64,000 bases of DNA from positions 1,240,001 through 1,304,000 of the forward strand of contig OZ244870.1 in the NCBI GenBank assembly GCA_965221205.1. Direction: 5' to 3'. Shown piece by piece: positions 18,562 to 28,786 of the stretch. The translations under genes and the position numbers were made by a program. Every line of letters starts with the position of its first letter. Position 1 is the stretch's first letter. The notes beneath the pieces were generated by a model, which was given only the letters and a program-made list of their open reading frames with translations, was not told the origin of the DNA and searched no databases. This stretch comes from CBDFMG01 sp965221205 [NCBI: bacterium] (lineage in GTDB: Bacteria > SM23-31).

Positions 18562-19118
18562 TTAAATTTTCCGACCCCGCCATAATCTGATCTTTTTAGC
18601 CCAGGTTTTGACAAGGATTTCGGTGGCTTTTTGAGTGGGTGTTTCTGAGGTGACAGAGAAGAGCACTGCGGCCCGCGCAGGAAGAAAAACTGTCCAAGTG
18701 TCTTCGCTGTATATTTTGATGCCGTGAATTAACTCCCGCTTCATTCCGTCTGTTGCTTTCATGAGTGCATTCATGACTTTTCCTTTTTGCTCCCATGAAC
18801 AGGCAATATCGGCTCTGGCAATAGACGGAAACGGAATTGAATCAATAAGCTTCGATAATGGTTCGTTCATTCGTGCTAACGTTTCAAGAATTTTAACCGT
18901 AGAAAACATTGCATCTGCACCGGTATTAAACTCGGGAAAAATGAAGCCACCGAGTGTGTCGCCGACAAATCCAATGTCCTCATCGAGAGCAACTTCTATC
19001 ATGGAACGGTGGGTGTTTTTGCACGTTTTGTAACCAACCCTGCAGTTCCGGGCCATTGACTGAATAAGCCACGGTGCAAGAACGGGAGCAGAGATCTTCT
19101 TTGGTTTGAAATTATTCA
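18562..19118 (-). pseudogene. Truncated phosphohexomutase (phosphomannomutase-type) remnant
   Basis: The frame reads like the C-terminal half of a phosphomannomutase/phosphoglucomutase-type protein: KISAPVLAPWLI, then CKNTHRSMIEVAL, VGDTLGGFIFPEF with the glycine-rich sugar-binding loop, and a terminal domain. The ATG at 19056 falls inside this homology. In-frame sequence continues upstream to about 19118, where homology stops; a stop codon lies near 19130. The phosphoserine and metal-binding domains are missing, so about 300 N-terminal residues are gone and the product cannot be active. It is oriented like its minus-strand neighbours. Confidence 0.7.
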
Positions 19119-19177
19119 GAAATTAACTTGTATTATCGCGCTTGTTTTTACTATCGAAAAATGAATTGCTGAGCTAT

Positions 19178-19813
19178 TTAATCACTGTGTTTCAGTGTCC
19201 CTTTACCGCGTGTTGCTTCACGAAATGCTTCAATCAAACATTCTTCATGCACCTTTCTGACTGAACACACGAGTCCGCTCTCCTCGCCAAATATCCGGTT
19301 GACGATATTTGCTTTGAGGCTACCAAGAAGTTGCTCTACACCACCGGTCATTTCGTACGGAAACGAAAGACCGTATTGTACAGTCACATAGTGTTCTACT
19401 GTCTTTCCTGTTGACAGAGCAGATTCTGCGGAATCGGCGTATGCACGTGATAGGCAGCCTGTTCCTAGATTAGTACCTCCGTAATACCGGATGACGACAC
19501 AGACAATATTTGTGAGATTGTGTCGCTGCAACGAGGTCAGGATCGGTTTTCCAGCCGTTCCGGACGGCTCTCCATCGTCACTCGACCGGATTGTTTCTCC
19601 GTCACTGTCCAGGACAATATAGGCAAAACAGTGATGCGTGGCATCACGATACGATGTTCTAAGAGATTCAAGAAATTTCTCTGCACCGGCTTGAGAAGTG
19701 ATAGGTTCACAAAACGATTTAAAACGCGAGCCCTTAACGGTAATTTCACCCTGAGTGCCACTGAAGAGGGTTCTGTATGCGTCATATGAAGATTCAGTAG
19801 TGTTGCGAGGCAT
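19178..19813 (-). CDS. YigZ/IMPACT family protein (UPF0029)
   Basis: 211 residues. The N-terminal UPF0029 domain has KGSRFKSFCEPI, DATHHCFAY, SDDGEPSGTAGKPIL and VIRYYGGTNLGTGCLSRAY, the signature of the YigZ/IMPACT family. A ferredoxin-like C-terminal domain follows (GLSFPYEMTGGVEQLLGSL). The function in bacteria is poorly defined; the eukaryotic IMPACT relative regulates Gcn2. ATG at 19813 gives the full domain. No strong Shine-Dalgarno is seen. Confidence 0.92.
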   Translation of the reverse strand: MPRNTTESSYDAYRTLFSGTQGEITVKGSRFKSFCEPITSQAGAEKFLESLRTSYRDATHHCFAYIVLDSDGETIRSSDDGEPSGTAGKPILTSLQRHNLTNIVCVVIRYYGGTNLGTGCLSRAYADSAESALSTGKTVEHYVTVQYGLSFPYEMTGGVEQLLGSLKANIVNRIFGEESGLVCSVRKVHEECLIEAFREATRGKGTLKHSD

Positions 19814-20229
19814 CAGAACTGTGAGGGGTTATGAATTTATCACCGGCGAATATTGGTGAACGGAATTCCGAATCAGAAGAAATTCTTTGGCAAATTAATT
19901 AATAAAAGGCGCAAAATCAAGCGGATATTATTCGGATATATTCTCTGCCATATGCCACAAAAGCAGACATAATGGCAACAAAAGCAGACATAATGGCGTT
20001 ATTGCATTGGTAGCCTTCTTTATCACCTGAAATTAAAAATAATCGTAAGTTATTGATATTAAAAGACTAAAATGCTTATTTGTGCGTGGTTTAAATGTTT
20101 GGTATACAGATTGCCTATAAACTAGAGTTAACAAGCATGAAATACATCCCGGTTAAAAAACGGGAATCCTTTATAATCGAAAATTGATAGAAACATTATA
20201 AGAATCTTAAACGATAGGGAGTTAAAACA
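19814..20229. other. Intergenic region upstream of dnaK
   Basis: About 416 bases between the divergent YigZ gene and dnaK. It contains a 21-base tandem repeat (19957-19997) and a small hairpin (TCCCG..CGGGA around 20146-20165). I looked for the CIRCE operator (TTAGCACTC-N9-GAGTGCTAA) and did not find it. A heat-shock promoter cannot be assigned by eye. Confidence 0.5.
19957..19997. repeat. Two-copy 21-base tandem repeat
   Basis: The 20-mer ACAAAAGCAGACATAATGGC occurs at 19957 and again at 19978, exactly 21 bases later and without mismatch. No coding role is seen. Confidence 0.8.
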
Positions 20230-22158
20230 ATGGGAAAAATAATTGGAATTGATCTGGGAACCACAAACAGCTGTGTTGCAGTCATTGAAGGCGGTAAGCC
20301 TGTTGTCATTCCGAATTCCGAAGGAGGGCGGGTCACACCATCCGTTGTTGCGTTCACGAAAAACGAAGAGCGGCTTATCGGACAGACAGCAAAACGGCAG
20401 GCGGTTACCAATCCTGAAAATACGGTCTATTCTGTTAAACGCTTTATGGGACGTGTTCATGGCGAAGTTTCTGAAGAAATGAAAGAAGTGCCGTATAAAG
20501 TTGTCAAGGGGAAAAACAACGTTGCACGTGTTAAAGTAAAAAACAATGAATATTCACCACCTGAAATTTCCGCTATGGTGTTACAGAAAATGAAGCAGAC
20601 AGCAGAAGATTATCTTGGCCAGAAAGTTACAGAAGCAGTTGTTACAGTGCCTGCTTATTTCAATGACAGTCAACGGCAGGCAACAAAGGAGGCAGCCATC
20701 ATTGCCGGTCTTGATCCCAAACGAATTGTAAATGAGCCAACTGCTGCATCGTTGGCATACGGCCTTGATAAAGAAAAAGACGAAAAAATCGCCGTGTTCG
20801 ACTTTGGCGGTGGAACATTTGATATCTCGATTCTGGAAATTGCCGATGGTGTGTTCGAAGTGAAATCGACCAACGGTGATACCCATCTCGGTGGCGACGA
20901 CATCGACCAGCGGCTTGTTGACTGGATTGCTGATGAATTCAAAAAGCAGGAAGGGATTGATCTCCGGAACGATGCAATGGCGCTTCAGCGGCTTAAAGAG
21001 GCAGGCGAAAAGGCAAAAATGGAGCTCTCAACAACGACACAGACAGAGATCAACCTCCCGTTTGTCACGGCAACCGACAGTGGTCCGAAACATCTCAATC
21101 TGACCCTGACGCGTTCAAAGTTCGAACAGTTGTGTGATAAAGAATTCAAGCGTCTTATTGCACCGAGTGAAACTGCACTTAAAGATGCTGGAATGTCAAA
21201 AACCGACATCGATGAAGTAGTTCTCGTCGGCGGTTCGACGCGAATTCCGAAAGTTCAGGAAATCGTAAAAGAAATATTCGGTAAGGAAGGCCATAAGGGT
21301 GTTAATCCGGATGAAGTCGTTGCAATGGGAGCGGCAATTCAAGGTGGAATTCTCGGTGGAGACATTGATGATGAAATTGTGCTACTCGATGTAACACCGT
21401 TGACTCTCGGTATTGAAACACTCGGCGGTGTTATGACAAAACTCATTGAAGCAAACACCACAATTCCAGTTAAAAAGGCGGAAGTGTTCTCGACAGCTGC
21501 AGATAACCAGATGACGGTTGAAGTCCATGTGCTACAGGGTGAACGGGCGATGGCGGTACATAACAAAACTATCGGACGGTTCCATCTTGACGGTATTCCT
21601 CCTGCTCCGCGCGGCACGCCGCAGATCGAAGTCTCGTTTGATCTTGATGCAAATGGTATATTGAATGTCTCTGCCAAGGATAAAGCGACCGAAAAGGAGC
21701 AGAAAATTACAATCACAGCATCGAGCGGATTGACTGATGAAGAAATCAAGAAAATGAAAGAAGATGCGAAAATCCATGCTGATGAAGACAAGCAGCAGCG
21801 GGAAAAAGTAGATACGAAAAATCAAGCCGAGCAGATGATGTGGCAGACCGAAAAGCAAATCGAGGAAATGAAAGACAAACTCGATGACGAAGCCAAGCAG
21901 AAACTTGAAACAGGAGTCGATCGACTAAAAGAGGCTATTAAGGTCGATAATTTGGATGAAATGAAATCATCAATGGAAGTGCTGACACAAGTCTGGAATG
22001 AGGCGTCACAAAAAATGTATCAGGATGTTGCTGCACAGCAGCCGCCTCCCGGTGCGGGTGATGATGAAGCAGCAGGCGCAGATAATACATCGAAAAAGAA
22101 AGACAAGAAAGACAATAAAGAAATCAAAGATGCAGACTTCGAAGTTGTTGACGATTAG
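20230..22158 (+). CDS. dnaK: Chaperone protein DnaK (Hsp70)
   Basis: ATP-driven folding chaperone of the cytoplasm. The actin-like ATPase domain starts at [19 protein letters not shown] and includes [31 protein letters not shown] and [16 protein letters not shown]. The linker [12 protein letters not shown] and the substrate-binding domain follow. The lid and tail end in DFEVVDD. Length of 642 residues is normal. AGGGAG lies ten bases before the ATG. clpB follows after 156 bases, so the two disaggregation partners are side by side. grpE and dnaJ are not in this window. Confidence 0.98.
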   Translation: MGKIIGIDLGTTNSCVAVIEGGKPVVIPNSEGGRVTPSVVAFTKNEERLIGQTAKRQAVTNPENTVYSVKRFMGRVHGEVSEEMKEVPYKVVKGKNNVARVKVKNNEYSPPEISAMVLQKMKQTAEDYLGQKVTEAVVTVPAYFNDSQRQATKEAAIIAGLDPKRIVNEPTAASLAYGLDKEKDEKIAVFDFGGGTFDISILEIADGVFEVKSTNGDTHLGGDDIDQRLVDWIADEFKKQEGIDLRNDAMALQRLKEAGEKAKMELSTTTQTEINLPFVTATDSGPKHLNLTLTRSKFEQLCDKEFKRLIAPSETALKDAGMSKTDIDEVVLVGGSTRIPKVQEIVKEIFGKEGHKGVNPDEVVAMGAAIQGGILGGDIDDEIVLLDVTPLTLGIETLGGVMTKLIEANTTIPVKKAEVFSTAADNQMTVEVHVLQGERAMAVHNKTIGRFHLDGIPPAPRGTPQIEVSFDLDANGILNVSAKDKATEKEQKITITASSGLTDEEIKKMKEDAKIHADEDKQQREKVDTKNQAEQMMWQTEKQIEEMKDKLDDEAKQKLETGVDRLKEAIKVDNLDEMKSSMEVLTQVWNEASQKMYQDVAAQQPPPGAGDDEAAGADNTSKKKDKKDNKEIKDADFEVVDD

Positions 22159-22314
22159 GCCACTTAATAAATATGATATTAATGTTCGTTACATGTAGAA
22201 ACATGAAGCATTCAATGCAGTGATTGCCACGCCCCCTGTTAAACCGGACAGGCTCACAATCTCTGCCATGAAAATCTCAAGTGGCGCTAAAATTCAATAC
22301 ATATCAAATGAATA

Positions 22315-24930
22315 ATGGACATTGAAAAATGCACAATTAAAACCCAGAAGGCATTTGCCGTTGCAAAGCGATTAGCATCTGACCGTACACACCAGCAGAT
22401 CGAACCGGAACATCTGTTCCTCGGTTTACTGGATGACGGTCGGAGCACCGTTGTTTCGATTTTGAAAAAAATTGGACTGCAGCCGGACGTATCGAAAATG
22501 GAAGCGGAAGAACTCCTCAGTAAAATTCCGAAAGTTTCCGGTTCCGGTGTTGGACAGATATATCTCTCACATCGCTCGGCACAAGTTATGGATAATGCTC
22601 TGAAAGAAGCGGAGCATTTAAATGACGAGTTTATCTCTACCGAGCATTTGTTGCTGGCCCTTGCAGACGAGAGTGAGTTTGCCAGGACTATATTTAGCAG
22701 TCAGGACATCAAAAAGGACAATATTATTCAAGCGTTGCAATCGATACGAGGTTCGCAGCGGATTACTGATCAAAATCCGGAAGAAAAATACCTGCCGCTG
22801 GAGAAGTACGCGCAGGATCTGAACGCACTTGCCCGAAAAGGAAAACTCGATCCTGTTATCGGCAGGGATGATGAAATGCGCCGGATACTTCAAGTCCTGA
22901 GTAGACGCACGAAAAACAATCCGATCTTGCTCGGCGATCCCGGTGTCGGAAAGACCGCAATTGCCGGCGGACTTGCACACCGGATTGTTGCGGGCGATGT
23001 TCCCGAAACGCTCCGGACAAAACGGATCATGGCGCTTGATCTCGGTGCTCTGATTGCTGGATCAAAATTCCGGGGCGAATTCGAAGATCGTCTCAAGGCT
23101 GTTCTTAAAGTAATAGAGGAATCGGATGGGGAGGTGATCCTTTTCATCGATGAGATTCATACGCTGGTCGGTGCGGGGGCTACCGAGGGTTCAATGGATG
23201 CGTCGAACATGTTGAAACCCGCTCTTGCGCGCGGTGAATTGAAGTGTATCGGCGCAACGACACGGGGAGAGTATCAGAAATATATCGAAAAAGACCCCGC
23301 GCTCGAACGGCGGTTTCAGCCGGTAACTATTCAGGAGCCTCGAATAGAAGATACAGTTTCGATACTCAGAGGATTGAAAGAGCGGTACGAAGTTCATCAC
23401 GGCGTCCGTATTACGGATGGAGCACTCATTCAGGCTGTAGTATTGTCTGACAGATATATAACCGAAAGGTTTTTACCGGACAAGGCAATTGATCTGATTG
23501 ATGAAGCAGCATCGAAGCTCAGAATTGAAATCGACAGCATACCGGAGGAACTCGATGAAATCGAACGGAAAATCCAGCAGTTTGAAATCGAACGTGAAGC
23601 GATAAAAAAGGATAAAAGCGATGCGGCAAAAACCCGTCTCGACATCATCAAAAAAGAATTGGCAGACCTGTCTGAACAATCAATTGGGCTCCGGGCACAC
23701 TGGGGACTCGAAAAAGAGACTATTAAAACGATCCGTGGCCTGAAGGAAGCAATCGAAGTCGCAAAACATGAAGAATCGAATGCGGAGCGTGAAGGGAATC
23801 TTGCACGCGCAGCCGAATTGAAATACGGCACAATAAAAAAACTTGAGAAGCAGCTTGTCGAAGCAAACGAAAAGCTGTTGGAAATCCAGAAAGAGAGAAA
23901 GCTCCTGAAGGAAGAGGTTGATGAAGAAGATATAGCTGAAATTGTCTCCCGCTGGACCGGCATACCGGTTTCGAAAATGGTTGAATCCGAGCGGGAAAAG
24001 CTTATGCACATGGAGGAAAGGCTTCATACGCGCATTGTCGGTCAAGACGAAGCGGTGATGGCTGTATCCAATGCAGTACGCCGTTCACGTATTGGCCTGC
24101 AGGCACCCGACAGGCCGATCGGGACATTCATTTTTCTCGGCAGTACGGGCGTCGGCAAAACCGAAATTGCACGGGCTTTGGCAGAATATTTGTTCGACGA
24201 CGAACGCGCTGTCATCAGAATTGACATGTCTGAATACATGGAGCGTCACTCAGTCGCACGGCTCATCGGTGCGCCACCGGGCTATGTCGGATACGAAGAA
24301 GGTGGGCAGCTAACAGAAGCGGTCAGAAGGAATCCCTATTCTGTAATTCTTCTCGACGAGATTGAAAAAGCTCATACCGACGTATTCAACATCTTTTTGC
24401 AGGTGCTCGATGATGGCAGATTGACCGATAATAAAGGGCGTACCATCAATTTTAAAAATACGATCATCATCATGACTTCGAACATCGGAGCACCGTACAT
24501 TATGGAAAAAACAGTTCAGATGACAGATGAGAATGAGGACCAACTATATGAAGAAGTTCATGCTGAACTCTGGAAGCAGCTCCGGCAGCAGATCAGTCCT
24601 GAATTTCTGAACAGGATCGATGAAATCATCATATTCAAAGCGCTTCACCGGGAGCAGCTGCGACAAATCGTCGACATTCAGTTCAGCAAATTGGAGCAAC
24701 TGAGCAAACAGACAGGGCTCCGTCTTGAACTGACAAGCGCTGCCCGTGACTATCTTGCTGATGCCGGATATGACCCGGCCTTCGGTGCTCGGCCTCTCAA
24801 GCGGGTGATCCAAAAGAAAATTGCCGATCCCTTGGCCACAAAAGTTTTATCCGGGGAGATCAAAAACGGAAACAATGTTCTGATCGGTATACAAAATGGT
24901 TCCCTTGCTTTTTCCGTACAACCCGTATGA
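22315..24930 (+). CDS. clpB: ATP-dependent disaggregase ClpB
   Basis: Hsp104-type AAA+ disaggregase that works with DnaK. Parts: N-terminal Clp repeats (about 1-145), first AAA+ module with GDPGVGKT (about 206), a long coiled-coil middle domain (about 400-525), and second AAA+ module with GSTGVGKT (about 609) and [20 protein letters not shown]. The C-terminus includes [13 protein letters not shown]. The middle domain distinguishes it from ClpA and ClpC. Length of 871 residues is typical. Confidence 0.97.
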   Translation: MDIEKCTIKTQKAFAVAKRLASDRTHQQIEPEHLFLGLLDDGRSTVVSILKKIGLQPDVSKMEAEELLSKIPKVSGSGVGQIYLSHRSAQVMDNALKEAEHLNDEFISTEHLLLALADESEFARTIFSSQDIKKDNIIQALQSIRGSQRITDQNPEEKYLPLEKYAQDLNALARKGKLDPVIGRDDEMRRILQVLSRRTKNNPILLGDPGVGKTAIAGGLAHRIVAGDVPETLRTKRIMALDLGALIAGSKFRGEFEDRLKAVLKVIEESDGEVILFIDEIHTLVGAGATEGSMDASNMLKPALARGELKCIGATTRGEYQKYIEKDPALERRFQPVTIQEPRIEDTVSILRGLKERYEVHHGVRITDGALIQAVVLSDRYITERFLPDKAIDLIDEAASKLRIEIDSIPEELDEIERKIQQFEIEREAIKKDKSDAAKTRLDIIKKELADLSEQSIGLRAHWGLEKETIKTIRGLKEAIEVAKHEESNAEREGNLARAAELKYGTIKKLEKQLVEANEKLLEIQKERKLLKEEVDEEDIAEIVSRWTGIPVSKMVESEREKLMHMEERLHTRIVGQDEAVMAVSNAVRRSRIGLQAPDRPIGTFIFLGSTGVGKTEIARALAEYLFDDERAVIRIDMSEYMERHSVARLIGAPPGYVGYEEGGQLTEAVRRNPYSVILLDEIEKAHTDVFNIFLQVLDDGRLTDNKGRTINFKNTIIIMTSNIGAPYIMEKTVQMTDENEDQLYEEVHAELWKQLRQQISPEFLNRIDEIIIFKALHREQLRQIVDIQFSKLEQLSKQTGLRLELTSAARDYLADAGYDPAFGARPLKRVIQKKIADPLATKVLSGEIKNGNNVLIGIQNGSLAFSVQPV

Positions 24931-25035
24931 CAGGTTAAAAAGTCGGAAAATGCTAAAGTTTTGATACAAAATATTTGATATTAAGATTGAGAATTTTTAT
25001 ATTGTATAGTTGAAAGAATTTGAGGTGATGTTTTT

Positions 25036-25455
25036 ATGCGGTTTTATCTGATATTCGGAACGATGGTTTTGGCAGCATTAGGTTCGCTTTTCTGTTCAAA
25101 AACGTTGACCGAAGAAGAACTATTTACAAAAGCTCAGGAAGAATTAAAAGAGAAAAATCAGGTTGAAGCTGTACGGTCATACGAACGCATTGTTGAAAAC
25201 TTCCCGGAGAGTGAGAACAGGAGTAAAGCGTTGTTTATGCTCGGATTTCTCTATGCGAACGAGCTCCAGGATACTGATAAAGCACGATCATACTATTCGC
25301 AAATGCTACAGGAATATCCCGACCACGAACTTGCGGTGTCGGTCGAATTTGAATTGGAGAATCTCGGGAAAGCAATTGAGGAAATGGATTCGATTCTCGT
25401 GAAAAAAATTGAGATTCAGGATGCCGCTATGAGCAATCGAGGGGGTAAGGAATAA
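25036..25455 (+). CDS. Small TPR-containing exported protein, possible lipoprotein
   Basis: 139 residues. A hydrophobic N-terminal signal (FYLIFGTMVLAALGSLFC) ends at a cysteine that could be lipidated, though the preceding LF is a poor lipobox. Two TPR-like helix pairs of the BamD/YbgF type follow (FTKAQEELKEKNQVEAVRSY, then DKARSYYSQMLQEYPDHELA). A partner-binding role at the periplasmic face of a membrane is inferred. GAGGTGAT precedes the ATG. A clear terminator follows, separating it from the moxR operon. Confidence 0.7.
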   Translation: MRFYLIFGTMVLAALGSLFCSKTLTEEELFTKAQEELKEKNQVEAVRSYERIVENFPESENRSKALFMLGFLYANELQDTDKARSYYSQMLQEYPDHELAVSVEFELENLGKAIEEMDSILVKKIEIQDAAMSNRGGKE

Positions 25456-25510
25456 GGCGACCGGAGTTTGATATCAACAAGTGATAAGTATTAAGTGATA
25501 AATATTAATT

Positions 25511-25540
25511 TGCCGAATATGAAGTTTTTCGGCATTTTTT
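25511..25540 (+). terminator. Rho-independent terminator
   Basis: Stem TGCCGAA / TTCGGCA (25511-25517 and 25528-25534) with a ten-base loop, followed directly by TTTTTT. It ends the transcript of the small TPR gene. Confidence 0.85.
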
Positions 25541-25617
25541 ATAATAAGGAACTTTTGAAAATAGAAAATAGTAACAGAAATAGATTTTTTTGCATGGATG
25601 CATTAATTATGATTGAG

Positions 25618-25658
25618 AGTATTAATACTAAATTACCTGTCGCAGTCTGAACACTGCG
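25618..25658 (+). promoter_or_regulatory. Two dyads ahead of moxR
   Basis: A perfect 12-base palindrome AGTATTAATACT (25618-25629) and a hairpin CGCAGT-CTGAAC-ACTGCG (25641-25658) lie in the 150 bases between the terminator and moxR. They could be an operator and a leader hairpin of the Bat operon. No function can be read directly. Confidence 0.35.
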
Positions 25659-25691
25659 AATGTATTGTGAACGCTAAACCATGGGAGACAG

Positions 25692-26681
25692 ATGAGCACA
25701 GATATTCAAGCGATCAATGAAAAGATCGAAAAAGAATCGCAGTTCATCGATCTGTTAAAAAGTGAAATTTCAAAAGTAATTGTCGGTCAAAATTATATGG
25801 TTGAACGGCTCCTGATCGGGCTCTTGGCAGACGGCCATGTCCTGCTGGAAGGTGTTCCGGGATTGGCAAAGACGCTTGTAGTAAATACTCTTTCCAAAGC
25901 GATTCAGACGAAATTTCAACGGATCCAGTTCACTCCCGATCTGCTACCCGCTGACCTGATCGGAACATTAATTTACAATCAGCAGGAAGGGACGTTTCAG
26001 ACAAAGAAAGGCCCCTTGTTTGCTAATCTGATTCTTATCGATGAGGTGAACCGCTCTCCGGCAAAAGTCCAGAGTGCGTTACTCGAAGCGATGCAAGAGC
26101 GTCAGATTACCATTGGCGAGGAGACCTTCAAACTTGACAAGCCGTTTCTGGTTATGGCGACACAAAACCCGATTGAGCAGGAGGGGACATATCCGCTTCC
26201 CGAAGCTCAGGTCGACCGTTTTATGTTGAAAGTTGTAGTGAATTATCCGAACAAAGAAGAAGAGTTGGAGATCATGCGACGGATGACGGGAGATTCATTC
26301 TATGAAGTAAAGCCGGTTATTGAACCAAAGGATATTATCAAATCCAGAGAAGTGGTACGAGATGTATATGTCGACGAAAAAATCGACCGTTACATAATTG
26401 ATATTGTCCTTGCAACGAGAAATCCGTCCGACTACGGTCTTAATGATTTAACGGAACTGATCCAGTATGGTGCGTCGCCGCGTGCTTCAATTAATCTCCA
26501 TCTTGCGGCAAAAGCATATGCTTTTCTCAAACACAGAGGATATGTCACGCCCGAAGATGTCAGATCTATCGGTCAGGATGTACTCCGGCATAGAGTCGTT
26601 GTTACTTACGAAGCAGAAGCGGAAGAGATGACTGGAGAAGATATTGTTAAGAAAATACTCGACCACATTGAAGTCCCGTAA
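25692..26681 (+). CDS. MoxR-family AAA+ ATPase
   Basis: First gene of a Bat-type operon. The AAA+ core shows Walker A GVPGLAKT (about 53-60), Walker B LILIDEVNRSPAK (about 116), sensor 1 MATQNPIEQEGTYPLPEAQ and the C-terminal lid. Length of 329 residues is typical. MoxR ATPases act as chaperones, probably on the VWA proteins encoded downstream (family knowledge). ATG start after GGGAGA. DUF58 follows after 60 bases. Confidence 0.94.
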   Translation: MSTDIQAINEKIEKESQFIDLLKSEISKVIVGQNYMVERLLIGLLADGHVLLEGVPGLAKTLVVNTLSKAIQTKFQRIQFTPDLLPADLIGTLIYNQQEGTFQTKKGPLFANLILIDEVNRSPAKVQSALLEAMQERQITIGEETFKLDKPFLVMATQNPIEQEGTYPLPEAQVDRFMLKVVVNYPNKEEELEIMRRMTGDSFYEVKPVIEPKDIIKSREVVRDVYVDEKIDRYIIDIVLATRNPSDYGLNDLTELIQYGASPRASINLHLAAKAYAFLKHRGYVTPEDVRSIGQDVLRHRVVVTYEAEAEEMTGEDIVKKILDHIEVP

Positions 26682-26741
26682 GAGGCATGAAATTAGATTG
26701 ATAATAATTCGAATTAGTACTAACAGCATTACACAAAACAG

Positions 26742-27620
26742 ATGATTCCACGAGAGATACTCAAAAAAGTTAAGTACATTGAAATTCAAACGAGAGGACT
26801 TGTTAACGAAGTTTTCAGTGGCAGATACCACTCGATCTTTAAAGGGCAGGGTCTTGATTTTAATGATATCCGCGAATATCAACCGGGAGACGATATCCGG
26901 TCGATCGACTGGAATGTTTCTGCTCGTGCGGGACATTCCTATATCAAGGTGTTTAAAGAAGAGCGGGAGTTGACCGTAATGCTCATGGTCGATGTAAGCG
27001 CTTCATCGCAATTTGGGACGTTTAATCAGATGAAAGGAGAACTTGCAGTTGAATTGTGTGCGGTTCTTGCTTTTTCCGCAATCAAAAATAACGATAAAAT
27101 CGGACTGATCATTTTCAGCGATCGGATCGAAAAATATATTCCACCCAAAACGGGCAAGTTTCATGTGCTGCGGCTACTCAGGGAGTTGCTCTATTTTAAA
27201 CCCGAGGGTGAAAAGACCGACCTCTCGGTTCCGCTCGAATATCTCTATAAAGTTATGCGGAAACGGGCGACAGTGTTTCTCGTGTCAGACTTCCTATCCG
27301 GCAGCTATGAGAGCGCCTTGCGGATTGCAAATAAAAAACATGATATAGTGGCTATTACAATCAATGATCCGCGTGAACATGACATGCCTGATGTCGGCCT
27401 TATTGAGCTTCGGGATGCCGAAACAGACCAGATAGTTCTATTGGATACGTCGAACAATGACGTGATGAACCAGTTTACTGTTCAGGCGGAACTGGCAGTG
27501 GAAAAGAGAGAATCCTTATTTAAATCTATGAATATAGATTTCATTAATTTGTTTACGAATGAGTCTTACGTGAAACCGCTTGTTGCTTTCTTTCGGAAAC
27601 GTGCAAAACGGTTTCATTAG
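26742..27620 (+). CDS. DUF58 domain protein
   Basis: 292 residues with the DUF58 signature FNDIREYQPGDDIRSIDWNV (about 46-65), followed by a degenerate VWA-like fold (VMLMVDVSASSQFG, about 79-92). No signal or membrane helix, so it is probably cytoplasmic. DUF58 proteins almost always lie beside MoxR ATPases, as here. ATG start 60 bases after moxR. Confidence 0.92.
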   Translation: MIPREILKKVKYIEIQTRGLVNEVFSGRYHSIFKGQGLDFNDIREYQPGDDIRSIDWNVSARAGHSYIKVFKEERELTVMLMVDVSASSQFGTFNQMKGELAVELCAVLAFSAIKNNDKIGLIIFSDRIEKYIPPKTGKFHVLRLLRELLYFKPEGEKTDLSVPLEYLYKVMRKRATVFLVSDFLSGSYESALRIANKKHDIVAITINDPREHDMPDVGLIELRDAETDQIVLLDTSNNDVMNQFTVQAELAVEKRESLFKSMNIDFINLFTNESYVKPLVAFFRKRAKRFH

Positions 27621-27671
27621 TATAATGAATAATTGAGACAGTTATAGTACAAACGAAGAAACGAGTCAACT

Positions 27672-28607
27672 ATGAAAATGCTACCAGTTATATTCTGCAC
27701 AGCACTGCTATATAGTTGTTCACCAGCCGTTCCCGGTGCGGATATACCCCTTGAGCGGCAGCGGAGTCTTGCCGATGCCCTTGCAGATCAACTGCTCTAT
27801 GAGCAAGCTGTGACCGAATATCAGATCATACTTGAACGTTATAAACTCGATTTCGATACCCGTTCAGAAATTAATTTTACAATCGGTGAAATTCTTTTTG
27901 ATCAGTTGAATGACTATTCAAATGCCCTTGCCTATTATTCGAAGATTCAGCATTTATTTCCGGAGAGTACACTCAACAGCGTGGCACAAGACCGGATCGT
28001 GGCCTGTCTCGAGCGGCTTGGCCGCTCGGCTGAAGCAATGAAGATTGTTCGTGAATCGGAAGCCGCAGCTGACGAAGAATCGCCCTTTATTTCTCAACAG
28101 GGAGATACGATTGCAGTTGTCGATGGTAAAGTGCTGGCTTCCGGTGAGTTTAATTCTATTTTCAACTATTATTACAACCTTCTGCCTGCGGAACAGCGAG
28201 GTGATGCACCCACACGGGAGCATAAACTGGTATTTCTGCGTGATTATTTGAGAAATGAAGTATTATTCAATTCTGCTAAACGGAGGGGTCTGGCCGATTC
28301 ACAGGAATTCAAGGAACTCCAGTTTCTCAGAATGAAAGATCTGCTTGTCCAGAGTCTGCTGCAAACAGAAGTTTATAATAAAGTAACAATTGAAAATTCC
28401 GAGATAGAGGAATACTATAGGACGAGTGGTGACATTTTAACGCAGACAAATTCTGACGGCTCAAAAAGTAAACCGACAATTGAGGAAGCCCGTGATTTTA
28501 TTCGTCAGATTTTGATGAATCAAAAATCTCAGGGGATACAAGAGCAGTTGACCGACCAATTGATCGAAGCACAAGATGCCCAGATTTACTTAGATAACGT
28601 ACAGTAG
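27672..28607 (+). CDS. Lipoprotein with TPR-like N-half and SurA-like C-half
   Basis: 311 residues. A signal peptide ends at a lipobox-like LLYSC (cysteine 16). TPR/BamD-like repeats run to about residue 130 (YEQAVTEYQIILERYKLD, DYSNALAYYSKIQHLFPE). A segment like the N-terminal domain of SurA/PpiD chaperones follows (IAVVDGKVLASGEFNSIFN, then VFLRDYLRNEVLFNSAKRRG). No parvulin isomerase domain is present. It lies 51 bases after the DUF58 gene inside the Bat operon. A periplasmic chaperone role is inferred from fold and position. Confidence 0.7.
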   Translation: MKMLPVIFCTALLYSCSPAVPGADIPLERQRSLADALADQLLYEQAVTEYQIILERYKLDFDTRSEINFTIGEILFDQLNDYSNALAYYSKIQHLFPESTLNSVAQDRIVACLERLGRSAEAMKIVRESEAAADEESPFISQQGDTIAVVDGKVLASGEFNSIFNYYYNLLPAEQRGDAPTREHKLVFLRDYLRNEVLFNSAKRRGLADSQEFKELQFLRMKDLLVQSLLQTEVYNKVTIENSEIEEYYRTSGDILTQTNSDGSKSKPTIEEARDFIRQILMNQKSQGIQEQLTDQLIEAQDAQIYLDNVQ

Positions 28608-28786
28608 TGTTGAAGTTTACGGTTTTGATTGAACTTTAAAACTATGACGATGCTATGTCACTGTAGGGATTCACAGATTTCTGGAATGATAGTATAATCT
28701 TTGTGAAGCGTGTAGGAAGATCCACTTGATCATGCAATTATTAAATGACATGTGGAATTTATTTAGGTACTCATCCTGCTAAACAT

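Noticed and set aside
20030-20229. CIRCE operator before dnaK
   Set aside because: No TTAGCACTC/GAGTGCTAA pair is present.
23430-24011. Minus-strand frame opposite clpB
   Set aside because: Shadow of a long, clearly identified gene; serine/phenylalanine-rich with no motif.
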